Position numbers and translations under genes: made by a program | In this document: positions 5,179 to 5,214 of the stretch, piece after piece | How the letters are laid out: the number at the start of each line of letters is the position of its first letter | How positions within the stretch are numbered: position 1 is the stretch's first letter | DNA from: Dehalococcoidales bacterium | GTDB lineage: Bacteria > Chloroflexota > Dehalococcoidia > Dehalococcoidales > RBG-16-60-22 | Direction: 5' to 3' | DNA length: 5,214 nucleotides | NCBI GenBank assembly: GCA_030639445.1 | Contig: DAOWCR010000085.1 | Span: 1 to 5,214 of the forward strand | Notes under the pieces: model-generated | Database searches by the model: none | Told to the model about the DNA's origin: nothing | The model's input: the letters and a program-made list of their open reading frames with translations, nothing else

Positions 5179-5214
5179 TGGCGCAAATCACTGTCTCTTA
5201 TCCCCGGTGGAATA

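Larger units (their letters stand above)
4858..5214. repeat. Intergenic repeat region 2, between two outward-facing promoters
   Basis: No gene is supported here. From left to right it holds a small imperfect GC-rich inverted repeat (about 4869-4901); modules B (4923-4960), A (4960-4983), A again (4998-5021), B (5039-5064) and C (5061-5098); two ~29-base units (5084-5140); and a rightward promoter. Order and orientation of B, A-type, C and tandem units mirror region 1, so the two regions share an origin. Confidence 0.7.

Overview
The window looks like bacterial chromosome of moderately high GC. It holds two unrelated gene blocks that converge on each other, separated and flanked by repeat-rich intergenic DNA. 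The style (a long-type PurL next to a separate PurQ, and G-rich intergenic repeats) reminds me of Dehalococcoidia-like Chloroflexota or similar anaerobes. That placement is an impression, not something the sequence proves.

Left block (2-2338, + strand): the 3' part of purL, cut by the window edge, then purQ after a 6-base gap. Together they encode the synthetase and the glutaminase of phosphoribosylformylglycinamidine (FGAM) synthase, step four of purine synthesis. The purQ ribosome binding site lies inside the last purL codons. A clean intrinsic terminator follows 37 bases after purQ, so this is the end of a purine transcript.

Middle (2339-2650, no gene): the terminator, then several short palindromic and G-rich repeat modules. 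A weak AT-rich hairpin may end the transcript arriving from the other strand.

Right block (2651-4805, - strand): a two-gene operon. A NYN-domain (LabA/DUF88-type, PIN-like) protein comes first and a radical SAM protein with a B12-binding-like N-terminal domain follows 7 bases later. The first gene has a perfect Shine-Dalgarno sequence and an extended -10 promoter. The function of neither protein is known from this sequence.

Right end (4806-5214, no complete gene): the operon promoter, a second set of the same repeat modules in the same orientation as in the middle region, and a second extended -10 promoter firing rightward out of the window. The NYN/radical SAM operon is therefore bracketed by direct repeats about 2.5 kb apart, including a 26-base identical core with four G runs. 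This modular repeat family and the NYN/radical SAM pairing are the parts most worth a second look; I see no clear defence system, CRISPR array or transposase.
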